The translations under genes were made by a program, and so were the position numbers. The notes under the pieces are model-generated. The model was given only the letters and a program-made list of their open reading frames with translations, was not told the origin of the DNA and searched no databases. 64,000 bases of DNA from JAUICS01 sp964384335 (GTDB taxonomy: Bacteria; Pseudomonadota; Alphaproteobacteria; Micavibrionales; Micavibrionaceae). Numbering within the stretch: position 1 is the first letter of the stretch; every line of letters starts with the position of its first letter. The DNA is taken from positions 13,203 through 77,202 of the forward strand of contig CAYLKN010000007.1 in NCBI GenBank assembly GCA_964384335.1, read 5' to 3'. Below, one piece after another: positions 26,902-35,722 of the stretch.

Positions 26902-27813
26902 TTAAACGCGTCTTTGCAGAACGTACAGGGCCAGTTCCCGCAAGTTATCGGCCCTCGCCTCGAATATGGAGAGGTGCCGGATTGCCTGATGAACAAGCAT
27001 TTCGGCACGCATTTTCGCCTGCTCCTTACCCATTGTGGAGACAAACGTCGATTTACCGGCATTTGAATCCTGGTTTGCCGGTTTTCCCGTATCTGACGGA
27101 TCGGCCTCGACATCCAGTATGTCATCGGTGACTTGGAAGGCCAGACCAAGATCGTAGGCATAGTTGCATAGTGCCTTATGTTGCGGTTCGCTCGCTTTAC
27201 CAAGAATGGCGCCTGATTCGCAGGCAAATGCTATAAGTTTTCCGGTCTTCATACGCTGCATGCGGCTTACCGTTCCGAGGTCAAATTCCTCCTCCTCCCC
27301 AATAAGATCCAGCATTTGGCCCCCAACCATGCCGTGTCCGCCGGCGGCTTTTGCCAGGGCATTAACAAGACTAACCCTGACTCTTGGATCTTCGTGGGTT
27401 TCGGGTTCGCTCAGCACTTCAAAGGCAAGGGTTAAAAGCGCATCGCCCGCCAGGATTGCCGTTGCCTCGTCATATTTTTTGTGCAACGAAGGCGCACCGC
27501 GCCGAATGGATGCGTTATCCATAGCCGGGAGATCGTCATGGATAAGGGAATAGCAATGCATGAATTCAATGGCGGCAGCCACCCTTTTCGCCCGTTTTCT
27601 GTCAACATTGAACAGTCTTGACGACTGGAAAACAAGGAAAGGCCGGAGACGCTTCCCGCCGTTCAAAGTGCCGTAACGCATGGCGTCGAATAATCTTGCC
27701 TCGGCAAGGTCCGTTTCAGGAAGAAGTTTTGATATGCTTCTGTTAACATCTTCAACGCATTCCTGCATTGCTTCCTGAAGATGCACAGATGTCTCACGGG
27801 GTGATGGCGCCAT
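26902..27813 (-). CDS. ispA: Farnesyl diphosphate synthase (polyprenyl synthetase)
   Basis: A 303-residue short-chain isoprenyl diphosphate synthase. The first aspartate-rich motif is in YSLIHDDLPAMDNASIRRGAPSLHKKY and the second in GLAFQVTDDILDVEADPSDTGK; GGKRLRPFLVF binds IPP. It condenses IPP with DMAPP/GPP. It follows xseB by 33 bp, the usual alphaproteobacterial order, and precedes hisA. Product length (C15 or C20) cannot be fixed from sequence alone. Confidence 0.93.
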   Translation of the reverse strand: MAPSPRETSVHLQEAMQECVEDVNRSISKLLPETDLAEARLFDAMRYGTLNGGKRLRPFLVFQSSRLFNVDRKRAKRVAAAIEFMHCYSLIHDDLPAMDNASIRRGAPSLHKKYDEATAILAGDALLTLAFEVLSEPETHEDPRVRVSLVNALAKAAGGHGMVGGQMLDLIGEEEEFDLGTVSRMQRMKTGKLIAFACESGAILGKASEPQHKALCNYAYDLGLAFQVTDDILDVEADPSDTGKPANQDSNAGKSTFVSTMGKEQAKMRAEMLVHQAIRHLSIFEARADNLRELALYVLQRRV

Positions 27814-27847
27814 TAAAGTGTTTTCCTTACCTGTTCTGGATTAAAGC

Positions 27848-28105
27848 CTAGCTTTCAGGATCAAGCGGTTCCGTTCGGACCTTTCCTTTTTCATCGACAT
27901 GAATTTTCTCGATTTTGCTTTGTGCCTCTTTTAATTTTTTATCGCAGTGACGCTTGAGGGTTACTCCTCTTTCATAATAGGCAATGGACTGATCCAGAGG
28001 CGCCTTGCCGGTTTCAAGCTCACGCACAATTTTTTCAAGCTCGCCGATCGCATCTTCAAAACTCAATTTTTCAACGGGTGTGTCACTCGGTGCAGCTTCG
28101 GTCAT
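27848..28105 (-). CDS. xseB: Exodeoxyribonuclease VII small subunit
   Basis: An 85-residue protein with the XseB signature (LSFEDAIGELEKIVRELETGKAPLDQSIAYYERGVTLKRHCDKKLKEAQSKIEKI). Several copies bind the XseA large subunit to form the single-strand exonuclease. The xseB-ispA pair is a widespread arrangement. xseA is not in the window. Confidence 0.95.
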   Translation of the reverse strand: MTEAAPSDTPVEKLSFEDAIGELEKIVRELETGKAPLDQSIAYYERGVTLKRHCDKKLKEAQSKIEKIHVDEKGKVRTEPLDPES

Positions 28106-28286
28106 TACAGTATCCTGATCCCATGTAAAAATCGGTCATACATTACGTGAGTTATTGGATTTGAGCAAGTCTGATGATTGCCGGGGTCAAAAAATCAGGT
28201 GCAAAATAGGATATTGACGTCTGAATGCACAGCCTTCATGGAGTGTCCCAGCCTGGTCCATCCTGTCCATTCTGGCTTTTACCCTC

Positions 28287-29204
28287 TTATAAAGCCTCGA
28301 GATGTGCATCCACACCCTCAATCAGACCCTGAATATCGTACCCCCCTTCCAGAACGGATACGATCCGGCCTTCCGCGTATGTTTCCGCGATTGCTTTCAA
28401 CTCCCCCGTCACCCAGGCAAAGTCATCTTTAACAAGCTGAAGATCAGCGATCTCATCACGCTCATGCGCGTCAAAACCGGCTGAAATCATCATCAGCTGA
28501 GGTTTGAAAGCATGCAGGGCCGGTAAAATATTTCTCTCATAAACGGTCCTGAATTCATCGCCTTCCGCTCCGGCCCTCAATATCTGATTTTCAATACGGC
28601 CCGGGATATTGTCAACCGGATGGCCTGTACCCGGAAAAAGAGGCCATTCATGCGTGGATGCGAACAGAATCCCGTTATGTGTACGTGCAGCCGTATCGGT
28701 TCCGTTACCGTGATGTACATCAAAATCGACAATGGCTACTCTTTGAAGATTATACTGTTTTAATGCATGGCAGGCCCCGACGGCCACATTGTTAAAAAAG
28801 CAAAAGCCCATCGCCCGGGACGGTTCGGCATGATGTCCGGGCGGTCTTACTGCACAAAATGCCTTTTGAACCACTGCCTTCATAACATCGTCAACAGCCT
28901 GGCAAACCGCGCCTGCCGCAAGCAGGGACGCATTCCAGGTTCCGGGGGAAAGAAATGTATCGCCGTCAATTGCAATCAGACCCTCCCGGGGAATATTGTT
29001 TTGAATAAGATCATAATACTCTTCGGTATGAAGGGCGCAGATCTGTTCCCGCGTTGCGGGTCGTGCCCTTTCGATAAGGTGCTTGTACGTTTCATGATTA
29101 TGAAGATATTCAAGAATTTTTTCCAGACGTTCGGGGCGTTCCGGATGCCCGTGTCCCATGTCATGTTGTAAACATGTTTTATCCGTGTAGATTTTTAAGC
29201 CCAT
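28287..29204 (-). CDS. Histone deacetylase family deacetylase
   Basis: A 305-residue zinc hydrolase. Active-site features: tandem His in VRPPGHHAEPSRAMGFCFFNN (H124-H125), metal ligands in VDFDVHHGNGTD (D162, H164), MISAGFDAHERDEIADLQL and VLEGGYDI. Bacterial members deacetylate acetylated polyamines, acetoin-like or other small amides; the substrate here is unknown. I chose the ATG at 29204 (MGLKIYTDKTC), which gives the normal family N-terminus; a longer reading to 29321 would overlap divergent aroC. An HDAC-xseB-ispA run is common in alphaproteobacteria. Confidence 0.92.
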   Translation of the reverse strand: MGLKIYTDKTCLQHDMGHGHPERPERLEKILEYLHNHETYKHLIERARPATREQICALHTEEYYDLIQNNIPREGLIAIDGDTFLSPGTWNASLLAAGAVCQAVDDVMKAVVQKAFCAVRPPGHHAEPSRAMGFCFFNNVAVGACHALKQYNLQRVAIVDFDVHHGNGTDTAARTHNGILFASTHEWPLFPGTGHPVDNIPGRIENQILRAGAEGDEFRTVYERNILPALHAFKPQLMMISAGFDAHERDEIADLQLVKDDFAWVTGELKAIAETYAEGRIVSVLEGGYDIQGLIEGVDAHLEAL

Positions 29205-29264
29205 ATTCTGTATAAATTTCAGGTTATTATAATTTAACAAAGATTCAATAATAGTTGAAAAAAC

Positions 29265-30350
29265 ATGAGTGGTAACCGGTTTGGCAAAATATTTCAGTAT
29301 CAAAGCTGGGGTGAAAGTCATGGCCCTTGCATTGGGGCCGTGGTTGACGGCGTTCCGCCAAGGATACCGATTAAAGAAGAGGATATCCAGTTCTGGCTCG
29401 ACAGACGAAAACCTGGCCAGTCACGATATACAACACAAAGACGGGAAGATGATCTGGTGGAGATTCTTTCCGGCGTTTTCGACGGCATGACAACTGGAAC
29501 GCCGATATCGCTTGTCATCCATAACAAAGATGCACGCTCAAAAGACTATTCGGAAATTGCAGACAAGTTTCGCCCCGGACATGCCGATTATACCTACCAT
29601 GAAAAATATGGTATCCGGGATTACCGGGGTGGCGGCCGGTCTTCGGCACGGGAAACCGCCATGCGTGTTGCCGCGGGTTCCATTGCCAGAAAAATTCTGG
29701 ACACCCAGCTTGATAACAACGTCCTTATACGGGCTTGTGTCGTCCAGATCGGCTCTCTGAAAATCAATCGGGACAACTGGAACTGGGATGAAGTGAATAA
29801 CAATCCTTTCTTTACACCCGATTCAACCGCCGCCGAATCGTGGGGAGAATACATCGACAATATTCGTAAAAAAGGCTCGAGTGTCGGTGCATTGATCGAG
29901 GTCCATGCTTCGGGTGTGATTGCCGGACTTGGTGCGCCCGTTCTGGATAAGCTGGACGCAGATATCGCCAAGGCTCTTATGTCCATTAACGCCGCCAAGG
30001 GTGTCGAGATTGGAAACGGGTTCGAAGCAGTTGAAACCCAGGGCGTTGATAATGCCGACGAAATCCGTATGGGAAAAAACGGCAGGCCGGAATTTTTGTC
30101 AAATAACGCAGGCGGTATTCTTGGCGGTATTTCAACAGGTCAGGATATTGTCGCCAGACTGGCAATAAAACCCACAAGCTCGATACTGACACCAAAAAAG
30201 ACAATTACCGGAAAAGGGGAAGACGCCGAAATCATGACAAAAGGACGTCACGACCCCTGTGTTGGCATACGGGCCGTACCTGTCGTCGAAGCCATGATGG
30301 CTTGCGTTCTGGCCGATCACTGGCTTTGCCACAAGGCCCAGTGTCTTTAA
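29265..30350 (+). CDS. aroC: Chorismate synthase
   Basis: A 361-residue, FMN-dependent enzyme making chorismate from EPSP, the last step of the shikimate pathway. Diagnostic segments: GNRFGKIFQYQSWGESHGPCIGAVVDGVPP, RPGHADYTYHEKYGIRDYRGGGRSSARETAMRVAAG, and SNNAGGILGGISTGQDIVARLAIKPTSSI. Complete length. It starts 60 bp from the divergent deacetylase gene. Confidence 0.97.
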   Translation: MSGNRFGKIFQYQSWGESHGPCIGAVVDGVPPRIPIKEEDIQFWLDRRKPGQSRYTTQRREDDLVEILSGVFDGMTTGTPISLVIHNKDARSKDYSEIADKFRPGHADYTYHEKYGIRDYRGGGRSSARETAMRVAAGSIARKILDTQLDNNVLIRACVVQIGSLKINRDNWNWDEVNNNPFFTPDSTAAESWGEYIDNIRKKGSSVGALIEVHASGVIAGLGAPVLDKLDADIAKALMSINAAKGVEIGNGFEAVETQGVDNADEIRMGKNGRPEFLSNNAGGILGGISTGQDIVARLAIKPTSSILTPKKTITGKGEDAEIMTKGRHDPCVGIRAVPVVEAMMACVLADHWLCHKAQCL

Positions 30351-30461
30351 ATCCCTTAAATCCATAAAGTTTATAAATTGCCCGGTAAAAAACCCCACTC
30401 TTCATATTGCATGGTTTGGATTTTGAATTACCATTACAACGTAATAACTTGAAATTTTATA

Positions 30462-32363
30462 ATGTCTAAACGTAGTCCGCTCTTTTACACGCCAAAGCCG
30501 AAAGAAAAACCAAAAGCAAGAAAATGGTCGGTCTTGCGTATCGTGAAAAAGGCTTTTTTGAGGACCTGCACTTTAATTGGAGCTCTTTTTCTTTTGTCTT
30601 TTACCATCAGCCTGATAGCAACTTCATTTTTGTTTCAGAAACAGATCCCGACATTAAAAGATAATGTCGTTCTTGCCCTCGAAATTGAAGGGCCTATACC
30701 GGAGCAGCCACTTGCGCCGTCACTGACGGACCCGCTGAAATTCACCCGGATGACATTGCTTAATACTCTTGTAACGCTTGATAACGCAAAAAAGGACGAG
30801 CGTGTGAAAGGGCTTATCCTCTCCATCAAATCGGGCGGGCAGTCGCTGGCTTCAATTCAGGAGCTGCGCCAGGCTTTAAAGCAGTTCAGGGAAGCCGGTA
30901 AATTCGTTAAGGTTTATACGCAGTCTTTTAGTGACTTTGGTAATTCCACCGGACTTTATTACCTGTCCGCCGCGGCCGACGAAATATGGATGCAGCCGGT
31001 GGGATCTCTCAGTATAACCGGTATTCACCTCGAAATGCCCTTTTTTAAGGATGCGTTTGCGGAAATAGGTATAAAACCGGAATTTTATCAGAGGAAAGAA
31101 TATAAAACCGCCTTTGAAAACTTTACAGCCAGTAAAATGAGCGAGGCAGCAAGAGAAATGAATAGCATCCTTGTCTCTGATCTTGGAATGCAGATCGTTA
31201 GCGATATCGCAACGGACAGAAATCTTGAGACGGCGGACATAAAATCCGCCATTGATGTTGGCCTTCTTATGGATGAGGAAGCTCTCGAAATGAACCTGAT
31301 TGACGGGCTGGCATATTATGACGAGTTTGTGAGAACTATAAAAGAAAACCTGACCGGGGATCCTGAAAGCAAGGATATTGATTTTATTAACCTTTCAACT
31401 TACAAAAATACGGTCCGGCTGGCCCGGGCTTCCGGAAACACTCCGGTTTCCATTGCAGGCGACAAATCCCGCGTCGGTCTTGTTTATGTTGACGGGCCAA
31501 TCATGCAGGAGGACAGCGCCGCATCCACCGCCTTTATACCCTCAAATACCTTTGTGTCTGCAAACAAGGTCGCATCAACACTTTACAAGGCGTCCAGGGA
31601 AGACGATCTGGAAGCCATTGTATTAAGGGTAAACAGTCCCGGTGGATCGCCATCTGCTTCGGAAACAATACGCCGCGCGGTGGAGGTGGCAAAATCACGC
31701 GGCAAAAAAGTTATGGTCTCAATGGCCGGAACTGCCGCATCAGGCGGATACTGGGTGGCAACGGATGCGGATATGATCATGGCGTCTCCCGCAACTCTTA
31801 CAGGATCCATCGGCGTTGTCGGCGGTAAATTTGTTCTTTCCGAGATGTGGGACAAGTTGAAAATAAACTGGGACACTGTAAGTTTCGGGGAAAGCTCGGA
31901 TTTCTGGTCACCGAACAACGCCTTTGATGATGCTGAACAGCAAAGGATGAACACTTTTCTTGATAATACATACGAAGCCTTCCTGGACAGGGTTGAACAA
32001 GGCAGAGATATGCCACGAGACCGGGTCAGGGAATTCGCGCAGGGCAGAGTCTGGACAGGAAGGCAGGCGCAGGAAAACGGTCTGATCGACAAGACAGGCG
32101 GCATTCTCGATGCTCTTGATGAGACGGCCCGGCTGATCGGCAAGGGCGACCGCCAGGATCTGGTTGTAATTACAATGCCGCGTCCGAAATCGACACTGGA
32201 ACAGATTGTTGACCTTTTTCAAAACAATCTGGCCCTTGCAGGTGTGACTCAGTCACTTCATGCTAAAGTTGCTGCCTTAAACGATTTTCTGGGTTTTGAA
32301 ATGATCCCGGTTATTGCAAGTGGAAATCGAAGCACTTATGACGATGTAAGGATTATTCACTGA
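30462..32363 (+). CDS. sppA: Signal peptide peptidase SppA, 67K type
   Basis: A 633-residue inner-membrane serine protease that degrades cleaved signal peptides. One N-terminal membrane helix (about 35-62) anchors a tandem pair of ClpP-like domains. The general-base Lys lies in FYQRKEYKTAFENFTASKMS of the first domain and the nucleophilic Ser in MAGTAASGGYWVATDADMIMASPATLTGSIGVVGGK of the second. Both repeats are full length, as in E. coli SppA. It is preceded by 111 bp that probably hold its own promoter. Confidence 0.93.
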   Translation: MSKRSPLFYTPKPKEKPKARKWSVLRIVKKAFLRTCTLIGALFLLSFTISLIATSFLFQKQIPTLKDNVVLALEIEGPIPEQPLAPSLTDPLKFTRMTLLNTLVTLDNAKKDERVKGLILSIKSGGQSLASIQELRQALKQFREAGKFVKVYTQSFSDFGNSTGLYYLSAAADEIWMQPVGSLSITGIHLEMPFFKDAFAEIGIKPEFYQRKEYKTAFENFTASKMSEAAREMNSILVSDLGMQIVSDIATDRNLETADIKSAIDVGLLMDEEALEMNLIDGLAYYDEFVRTIKENLTGDPESKDIDFINLSTYKNTVRLARASGNTPVSIAGDKSRVGLVYVDGPIMQEDSAASTAFIPSNTFVSANKVASTLYKASREDDLEAIVLRVNSPGGSPSASETIRRAVEVAKSRGKKVMVSMAGTAASGGYWVATDADMIMASPATLTGSIGVVGGKFVLSEMWDKLKINWDTVSFGESSDFWSPNNAFDDAEQQRMNTFLDNTYEAFLDRVEQGRDMPRDRVREFAQGRVWTGRQAQENGLIDKTGGILDALDETARLIGKGDRQDLVVITMPRPKSTLEQIVDLFQNNLALAGVTQSLHAKVAALNDFLGFEMIPVIASGNRSTYDDVRIIH

Positions 32364-32384
32364 TTGTGTATCTTTGTCTGCCTT

Positions 32385-33074
32385 TTAATTAAAGAGAGGC
32401 ATGATCCGGTTTGTAAACTCATTATAATTAAGAATTATGGTTTCCCGGCTCAGACCCCGTTCCAGAATGGCCATTGAAGCATTGAAACCGTAGGCAAAAG
32501 GGATAATCGTGCCTTTAAAATAATCGCTTGCCGCAATTGCCGCCGTAACATCCTTGTGCTGGTCCCCGATATACCAGACAACTTCGCGGCTGCTTTGCAA
32601 AAGCCGGATTTTGTCAATAGTCATCAGTACAGGCTGAGGATGGGGTTTTGAAAAGCGAATATCCTCCCGGAACGTAACCGCAGAATAGTAAGGCGCAAGA
32701 CCGAATGTTTCGAGTACATCATGACCATATCCTTTTCCAAGCCCGTTACTTAAAAGCCCGATGGGTATATTCCGGTTTTTTAAAAAATCGAGAAGGGTGA
32801 AAATTCCGGGGCAGGGCTGTACGATCTTATCGACCGGTCTCCGGCGGATACTGTGAATAGCCTTGTGTATTCCCACAGACGGAGAATGTTTTAAGGGTGT
32901 GGCGTGTACGTTTTGTCTCTTCTTCCAGCCAAAAGTCATATAATTGCAAACCATCGCCAGGTTATGGCTGATATCGTCCAGTTTCTCAAGAAAAGCAAGC
33001 ATTTTGGGATTAATATGCCTGACTGTTGTGCCGTCCATATCGAAAAGAACAATAGAGGGCTTGATAAGAGACAT
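32385..33074 (-). CDS. HAD-family phosphatase
   Basis: A 229-residue haloacid dehalogenase-like hydrolase. Motif I is VLFDMDGTTVRHINP (nucleophilic Asp and +2 Asp), motif II IGLLSNGLGKG, motif III Lys in RFSKPHPQPVL and motif IV VVWYIGDQHKDVTAA. A helical cap sits between motifs I and II. The layout fits phosphoglycolate-phosphatase-like enzymes, but the cap differs and the substrate is unknown. It follows dxs by 31 bp and is likely co-transcribed. Confidence 0.82.
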   Translation of the reverse strand: MSLIKPSIVLFDMDGTTVRHINPKMLAFLEKLDDISHNLAMVCNYMTFGWKKRQNVHATPLKHSPSVGIHKAIHSIRRRPVDKIVQPCPGIFTLLDFLKNRNIPIGLLSNGLGKGYGHDVLETFGLAPYYSAVTFREDIRFSKPHPQPVLMTIDKIRLLQSSREVVWYIGDQHKDVTAAIAASDYFKGTIIPFAYGFNASMAILERGLSRETIILNYNEFTNRIMPLFN

Positions 33075-33105
33075 ATCCTGTTTTTTTCCGGGAAATAAAT
33101 GAACG

Positions 33106-35013
33106 TTAAGTTATAAGCCTTAAAGCCGTGTTGAAAATATGGCGGGCATTGAGTCCCGCCTGTTCGTACTGTGCGTAAGGGCTGTCCTGATCCTGGAAAA
33201 TGTCAGGCAGGGTCATACACCTTATTTTCATACCTTTATCCAGAAATCCCTGACCGGCAAGATATTGCAAAACAAAAGCGCCAAATCCACCGGCTGAACC
33301 TTCCTCAATCGTAATAACGGCCCTGTGATTTTTCACGAGTCTGATGATCAAATCCTTATCAAGCGGTTTTGCAAAGCGGGCATCGGCCAGTGTGCATGAA
33401 TAGCCTTTCTGGGCAAGCATTTCGACAGCTTCCCGGCATTCGCCAAGGCGCCCGCCATAAGAAAGAATGGCCAGATCACTGCCTTCCTGCACAATTCGTC
33501 CTTTCCCGATTTCAAGAATGGAGCCCTGTTCCGGAAGAGGAACGCCAAAACCTTCGCCTCTGGGATACCGGAAAGCAATTGGCCCGGCATCATATGAGGC
33601 AGCCGTTGCCACCATATGAACAAGTTCGGCTTCGTCAGAACAGGCCATCAGAACCATATTCGGCAGACAGCCTAGATAGGAAATATCAAAAGCGCCCGCA
33701 TGTGTCTGCCCATCGGCGCCAACCAGTCCCGCACGGTCAATGGCAAAACGGACCGGCAGGTTCTGGATCGCAATATCATGAATAACCTGATCATAGGCCC
33801 TTTGCAGGAACGTCGAATAGATAGCGGCAAAAGGTTTGCAACCATCGGCCGCCAGACCGCCCGCAAATGTAACTGCATGCTGTTCGGCAATACCGACGTC
33901 AAACATTCTGTCCGGAAATTCATACCCAAACAGGTCCATTCCCGTGCCATCCGGCATTGCCGCAGTTATACCGACGATTTTTTCGTCTTTTTGGGCTTCT
34001 TTAATCAGGGCATTTGCAAACACTTTTGTAAAGGAAGGGGCCGCCGGACTTGGCTTGTTCTGCTTTCCGCTTACGATATCAAACCTGGCAACACCATGCA
34101 TTTTATCGCGCGATGTTTCGGCCGGAGCGTAACCTTTACCTTTCTGTGTAATCGTGTGGATCAGAACGGGACCCTTGAATTCCGCATCTCTCACGTTTTT
34201 GAGGATCGGCAAAAGATGATCAAGATTGTGGCCATCCACCGGGCCAATATAATAAAATCCCAGAGATTCAAATAAAGTACCTTCGCCAAGGGCCGATCGT
34301 GCGGCCTCCTCCGCCCTCTGCGCAACTTTTCTGAAAGGAGGGGGAAGGAATCGTGTAAATTCCTTGGCCGCATCACGAACGCCGATATATGGACGGGAGC
34401 TGACAAGATCGGCAAGGTAACGGCTTAATGCACCGACCGGCGGCGCAATCGACATTTCATTATCATTCAGAATTACAATAAGCCGGCTTTTCATAGCCCC
34501 GGCGTTGTTCATGGCTTCATATGCCATACCTGCGGACATGGCCCCGTCACCGACCACGCAGATAACATGACGATCTTCCTCGTTCATATCTCTTGCTACT
34601 GCCATACCGAGGCCGGCTGAAATTGCGGTGGCAGCATGGGCGGCGCCGAAAGGATCGAATTCGGATTCCGATCTCTTTGTAAATCCGCTTAATCCGCCCC
34701 CTTTTCTGAGGGTATGTATTCTGTCATGCCTGCCGGTCAGTATTTTATGAGGATAACATTGATGCCCGACATCCCATATAAGCCTGTCTTCAGGTGTATT
34801 GAAAACGGCATGCAAAGCGACAGTCAGCTCCACAACACCAAGCCCGGCTCCGAGATGGCCACCGGTTTGGGACACGGCATTTATAGTTTCCTTGCGAAGA
34901 TTGTCAGCAAGAGATTTCAGACCCTTACCATCCATTTGTCTGATTTCCTCAAGGGAAGGAAACAAAACCCGGTCTTCAGAACTGGATTTAATCTCTGCTT
35001 TTTGAGAAGTCAT
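33106..35013 (-). CDS. dxs: 1-deoxy-D-xylulose-5-phosphate synthase
   Basis: A 635-residue thiamine-diphosphate enzyme joining pyruvate and glyceraldehyde-3-phosphate, the entry step of the MEP isoprenoid pathway. Seen: GGHLGAGLGVVELTVALHAVF, WDVGHQCYPHKILTGR, the ThDP motif GDGAMSAGMAYEAMNNAG...LNDNEMSI, and the transketolase C-domain FAIDRAGLVGADGQTHAGAFD. In many alphaproteobacteria dxs directly follows ispA; here it is about 5 kb away, separated by aroC, sppA and the HAD gene. Confidence 0.96.
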   Translation of the reverse strand: MTSQKAEIKSSSEDRVLFPSLEEIRQMDGKGLKSLADNLRKETINAVSQTGGHLGAGLGVVELTVALHAVFNTPEDRLIWDVGHQCYPHKILTGRHDRIHTLRKGGGLSGFTKRSESEFDPFGAAHAATAISAGLGMAVARDMNEEDRHVICVVGDGAMSAGMAYEAMNNAGAMKSRLIVILNDNEMSIAPPVGALSRYLADLVSSRPYIGVRDAAKEFTRFLPPPFRKVAQRAEEAARSALGEGTLFESLGFYYIGPVDGHNLDHLLPILKNVRDAEFKGPVLIHTITQKGKGYAPAETSRDKMHGVARFDIVSGKQNKPSPAAPSFTKVFANALIKEAQKDEKIVGITAAMPDGTGMDLFGYEFPDRMFDVGIAEQHAVTFAGGLAADGCKPFAAIYSTFLQRAYDQVIHDIAIQNLPVRFAIDRAGLVGADGQTHAGAFDISYLGCLPNMVLMACSDEAELVHMVATAASYDAGPIAFRYPRGEGFGVPLPEQGSILEIGKGRIVQEGSDLAILSYGGRLGECREAVEMLAQKGYSCTLADARFAKPLDKDLIIRLVKNHRAVITIEEGSAGGFGAFVLQYLAGQGFLDKGMKIRCMTLPDIFQDQDSPYAQYEQAGLNARHIFNTALRLIT

Positions 35014-35127
35014 TGTAAATAACCGGCCTTATTATTTGAACATTGGATTAATTTTACAATGCCCCGGAAGCGGCTTTAAAATCAAGTGTCTGTTTTTAAA
35101 TGGTGTAAAGCCACTGCTGCCTATATG

Positions 35128-35595
35128 CTATTCCGTGATGCTTTCGAGCATCCAGGCGGCTTTTTCATGAACTTTTGTACGTTCCACCATCATATCCATG
35201 GTCCCTTCATCTCCGGCGTCCTGAGCCACCTTGAATACATCCAGAATTGTATTGACGATTTCCCTGTTGTCCTCGGCAAGCGCCTTGGTCATGCTTGCGG
35301 AGTCTGGAGTCTGACCCATTTCGGCAAGGGATGAGTCCTTTAAAAGCTCCGTATAATTATTCGGAGCATAGCCGCCAAGCATGCGAATGCGTTCGGCAAT
35401 TTCGTCCGTTGCCTGCCAAAGCTCAGTATACTGTTCCTCAAAAAGATCGTGCAGTGTCTTGAACATTTTGCCTTCGACATTCCAGTGAAAAGAATGAGTC
35501 TTGAAATAGAGAACAAACGTATCTGACAGAACTTTTCGCAGCCCTTCCTGAAGCTTCTTGTTCGGTTCCCCTTTCATATAATTTTGCACTTTCAT
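35128..35595 (-). CDS. dps: Dps-type ferritin-like DNA-protection protein
   Basis: A 155-residue four-helix protein. The inter-subunit ferroxidase ligands are in FKTHSFHWNVEGKMFKTLHDLFEEQYTELWQATDEIAERIRMLGG. Dps dodecamers oxidise and store iron and shield DNA under starvation or peroxide stress. AAAGG ahead of the ATG supports the start. The divergent 127-bp gap to asnB holds TTGACA and TATAAT hexamers for this strand, but 23 bp apart, so the true promoter is unclear. Confidence 0.88.
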   Translation of the reverse strand: MKVQNYMKGEPNKKLQEGLRKVLSDTFVLYFKTHSFHWNVEGKMFKTLHDLFEEQYTELWQATDEIAERIRMLGGYAPNNYTELLKDSSLAEMGQTPDSASMTKALAEDNREIVNTILDVFKVAQDAGDEGTMDMMVERTKVHEKAAWMLESITE

Positions 35596-35722
35596 CTCGG
35601 CACCTTTCTTTTTATTTACTAATATTGACTATTATAGGAGTTAAAGAATTCGTCTCGCTTGTCAATTCCTCCCTCTTCTTTATTTTGATAGTTGACACCA
35701 AACCAGAAAGCTCAGTTTTTCC

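Noticed and set aside
35596..35722. Standard sigma-70 promoter for dps
   Set aside because: TTGACA and TATAAT both occur on the minus strand but 23 bp apart, too far for a normal promoter.
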